Positions 6,726 to 8,672 of a stretch of 8,672 nt of DNA are shown here, in pieces. Positions within the stretch are counted from its first letter, which is position 1. Every line of letters starts with the position of its first letter. The position numbers were made by a program, and so were the translations under genes. Source of the stretch: an uncultured Ruminococcus sp. (GTDB taxonomy: Bacteria > Bacillota > Clostridia > Oscillospirales > Acutalibacteraceae); the NCBI GenBank assembly GCA_902802975.1, contig CADCOF010000313.1, positions 1 through 8,672 on the forward strand, given 5' to 3'. Below the pieces are notes generated by a model. The model searched no databases. It saw only the letters and a program-made list of their open reading frames with translations, and was not told where the DNA came from.

Positions 6726-7703
6726 ATGGATGGATTGATATCATATTTCTCTTCACTGAATCCAATGACATTTGTTTCCCAGCTGCCCGGAAACATCGCT
6801 CAGGGTATCATCTGGGGACTTATGGCTTTGGGACTATTCATAACTTTCAGGCTGCTTAATTTTGCGGATCTGACTGTTGACGGTTCCTTTGCAACAGGCG
6901 GCGCAGTAACAGCCATCATGGTAATCAACGGTGTTCCCGCGTGGGCAGCACTTTTGACATCACTTGCAGCAGGCATTATTGCGGGGTTGATCACAGGCTT
7001 TCTTCATACCGTTTTAGCTATACCTGATATATTATCGGGAATATTAACTCAGATTGCGCTGTATTCCATAAATCTCAACATTATGGGCAAAGCAAATTTA
7101 CCTGTCAGCTACCGCAATTACGATCTTATTCTCAGCGCAAGCAACATCAAGATGGCAATCGTCATCAGCCTTGCATTTGCCGTTGTGCTTATCGGACTGA
7201 TGTACTGGTATTTCGGAACCGAAAGCGGTTCCACTATCCGTGCAACCGGTTCAAATCCCGATATGAGTAAGGCGCAGGGCATTAACATCAATGTTGCAAA
7301 GGTGATCGCACTTGCACTTTCGAACGGAGTTGTTGCGATGTCCGGCTCCCTGTTCGCACAGTACCAGGGCTTTGCCGATATAAATATGGGCAGAGGCGCG
7401 ATCGTTATCGGTCTTGCCGCTGTAATTATCGGAATGGTCATTGGAGACGCAATATTTAAGAAAAAGAGCAATTTTGTAATTAAGCTTATATTTGTTGTTG
7501 TCGGAGGCATTTTGTATTACATTTCAATGGGTATTGTATTGTGGCTCAAGATGCCCACAGACGATACAAAACTATTCACAGCTGTGATCGTTGCACTGTT
7601 CCTTGCAGTTCCGAATCTTAAAGAAAAATCTAAGAATTCGTTTAAGCGCGCTGCGAAACGAAACAACAAAAACATTTTGGTGGAGGGTAGAAAAGATGCT
7701 TGA
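6726..7703 (+). CDS. ABC importer permease (COG4120 type, TrpY-like)
   Basis: This 325-residue inner-membrane protein forms the transport channel, probably as a homodimer. About eight or nine hydrophobic segments are visible (roughly 22-42, 54-68, 72-92, 100-120, 141-161, 190-214, 224-244, 251-273 and 282-297). The N-terminal LGLFITFRLLNFADLTVDGS (36-54 region) and the cytoplasmic loop SGSTIRATGSNPDMSKAQGI (167-186), which should contact the ATPase, are typical of this permease family. The tail (298-325) is rich in Lys, Arg and Asn. The ATG at 6726 is chosen because a weak GGTG lies 5 bases upstream and the family starts near here; the open frame to 6663 runs through the hairpin. The weak ribosome binding site would give less permease than binding protein. 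Its end overlaps the ATPase gene by 8 bases. Confidence 0.92.
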   Translation: MDGLISYFSSLNPMTFVSQLPGNIAQGIIWGLMALGLFITFRLLNFADLTVDGSFATGGAVTAIMVINGVPAWAALLTSLAAGIIAGLITGFLHTVLAIPDILSGILTQIALYSINLNIMGKANLPVSYRNYDLILSASNIKMAIVISLAFAVVLIGLMYWYFGTESGSTIRATGSNPDMSKAQGININVAKVIALALSNGVVAMSGSLFAQYQGFADINMGRGAIVIGLAAVIIGMVIGDAIFKKKSNFVIKLIFVVVGGILYYISMGIVLWLKMPTDDTKLFTAVIVALFLAVPNLKEKSKNSFKRAAKRNNKNILVEGRKDA

Positions 7704-8493
7704 GATCAAAGATGTTTATAAAACCTTCAACGCAGGCACAATCAACGAAAAAATGGCACTCAGAGGCGTAACGCTGAAACTTGAAGACGGAGATTTCTGC
7801 ACAGTGATCGGCGGCAACGGCGCGGGAAAATCAACTATGCTGAATTCCATCGCGGGGACTTGGCCTGTTGACAACGGAATGATACTCATTGACGGAGAAG
7901 ATGTATCGGGTCTGCCCGAACACAAACGCGCACCGTTTCTTGGGAGAGTATTCCAGGATCCGAGAATGGGCACTGTAGCCGACATGGGAATTGACGAAAA
8001 CCTTGCTATTGCAGCGCGCCGCGGCAAGCGAAGAGGTCTTGCCTGGGGTGTAACAAAAGCCGAAAGAGAAGAATACAGAGAGCTTTTGAAACAGTTTGAT
8101 CTGGGACTTGAAGACCGCATGACCGCAAAAGTCGGACTTCTATCGGGCGGACAGCGTCAAGCGATAACACTTTTAATGGCGACTATCAAAAAGCCGCGTG
8201 TACTCCTCCTTGACGAACATACAGCTGCGCTTGACCCGAAAACAGCGGCAAGAGTGTTGGAACTTTCGGACAAGATCATTTCGGAAAACAAGCTTACCGC
8301 ACTCATGGTAACACACAACATGAACGACGCAATCACTCACGGTAACCGACTTATTATGATGAACGACGGCAAAATCATTCTGAACATCAGCGGTGAAGAA
8401 AAGAAAAAGCTGACTGTACAAACTCTTCTGGAAAAATTCAAAGAAGTAAGCGGCTCGAATCTTTCAAACGACAGAATGCTGCTTGAAAATTAA
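7696..8493 (+). CDS. ABC importer ATP-binding protein (COG1101 type, TrpZ-like)
   Basis: This 265-residue ATPase powers the importer at the inner face of the membrane. It has Walker A GGNGAGKST (39-47), Q-loop Q87, signature LSGGQRQA (149-156), Walker B VLLLDEHTAALDP (169-181) and H207. The EHT in place of the usual EPT after Walker B is, to my knowledge, typical of this subfamily and is not a defect. All ATPase motifs are intact and the length is normal. The ATG at 7696 has a strong GGAGGG 8 bases upstream and overlaps the permease stop by 8 bases, so translation is probably coupled; the longer open frame to 7591 lies inside the permease gene. A terminator follows 8 bases after the stop, closing the operon. 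Confidence 0.94.
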   Translation: MLEIKDVYKTFNAGTINEKMALRGVTLKLEDGDFCTVIGGNGAGKSTMLNSIAGTWPVDNGMILIDGEDVSGLPEHKRAPFLGRVFQDPRMGTVADMGIDENLAIAARRGKRRGLAWGVTKAEREEYRELLKQFDLGLEDRMTAKVGLLSGGQRQAITLLMATIKKPRVLLLDEHTAALDPKTAARVLELSDKIISENKLTALMVTHNMNDAITHGNRLIMMNDGKIILNISGEEKKKLTVQTLLEKFKEVSGSNLSNDRMLLEN

Positions 8494-8501
8494 CATTAAT
8501 T

Positions 8502-8540
8502 AAGACCTGCGCCAACAATTACGTTAAGCGCAGGTCTTTT
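8502..8540 (+). terminator. Rho-independent terminator of the importer operon, probably bidirectional
   Basis: A perfect 11-bp stem (AAGACCTGCGC at 8502-8512, GCGCAGGTCTT at 8528-8538) with a 15-base loop is followed by TTTTATT. It lies 8 bases after the ATPase stop. On the minus strand the same stem is followed by AATTAAT, a weaker tail, and lies 14 bases past the stop of the convergent gene, so it may end both transcripts. Confidence 0.9.
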
Positions 8541-8551
8541 ATTGTCAAAAA

Positions 8552-8672
8552 TTATTCTTCACAAGCTATAGCTGCAAACTCTGTCTCTGTCATTCTCGCA
8601 CGCTTTGCTGCTTCGCCTACAGTCAACAAACCGTCCCTGACAAGATTCACCAATATTTCCACTATTCCTTCG
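8552..8672 (-). CDS. C-terminal fragment of an unidentified protein (cut by the window edge)
   Basis: The last 39 codons of a minus-strand gene lie here, ending in TAA at 8554-8552; the 5' part is beyond the window. The visible tail is a short helical stretch followed by DGLLTVGEAAKRARMTETEF, which looks like a small helix-turn-helix-like module, and it ends ACEE. The residue make-up is that of a real protein, and the stop sits just beside the shared terminator. Similar tails occur at the C-termini of Rpn/PD-(D/E)XK nuclease or transposase-like proteins and other Clostridia proteins, as far as I recall, so no function is assigned. Confidence 0.7.
   Translation of the reverse strand, partial: EGIVEILVNLVRDGLLTVGEAAKRARMTETEFAAIACEE

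Noticed and set aside
8542..8572. Plus-strand promoter TTGTCA-19-TATAGC after the terminator
   Set aside because: The spacing is long, the -10 box is poor, and no plus-strand gene is visible downstream.

Overview
The window looks like a chromosomal segment of an anaerobic gut-type Firmicute, probably class Clostridia near Ruminococcus/Oscillospiraceae. This is inferred from family resemblance, moderate GC content, strong AGGAG-type ribosome binding sites, the lipoprotein style and the mix of families. No rRNA, tRNA, CRISPR array or transposase was seen. No gene-free stretch exceeds 300 bases; the longest is the divergent control region at 5295-5559 (265 bases).

Left half (58-5294), minus strand. 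Five genes run in one direction, read from right to left: a DegV/FakB-like fatty-acid-binding protein, a Nudix hydrolase of the ADP-ribose pyrophosphatase type (its start overlaps the DegV stop as TAATG), a small three-helix membrane protein resembling DUF5658, an ABC-F ATPase of the YdiF/Uup type, and the 23S rRNA uracil methyltransferase RlmD. Gaps are -1, 66, 19 and 65 bases. One near-consensus promoter (TTGACG-17-TATAAT) lies ahead of degV, and I saw no convincing internal promoter, so a five-gene housekeeping operon is plausible. RlmD ends 58 bases from the window edge. The 3' end of this gene is a known insertion site for integrative elements in other Firmicutes.

Right half (5560-8493), plus strand. 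A three-gene ABC importer: lipoprotein substrate-binding protein (ABC_sub_bind family), permease (COG4120 type) and ATPase (COG1101 type). Characterised relatives take up tryptophan or tyrosine, but the substrate cannot be read from sequence. It has its own promoter (TTGACA-17-TAAAAT), a hairpin in the 5' leader, a perfect 12-bp hairpin between the binding-protein and permease genes, an 8-base permease/ATPase overlap, and a strong terminator at 8502-8540. After the terminator, the last 39 codons of a convergent minus-strand gene run off the right edge.

The least ordinary part is the shared control region. A 15-bp inverted repeat (14 of 15 positions matching) fills the gap between the two divergent -35 boxes. 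Its centre is about 58 and 63 bases from the two predicted transcription starts and lies outside both transcripts, so it is a good candidate operator linking the transporter to the degV operon. Otherwise the genes belong to known families. I found no clear sign of a new defence, mobile or biosynthetic system.
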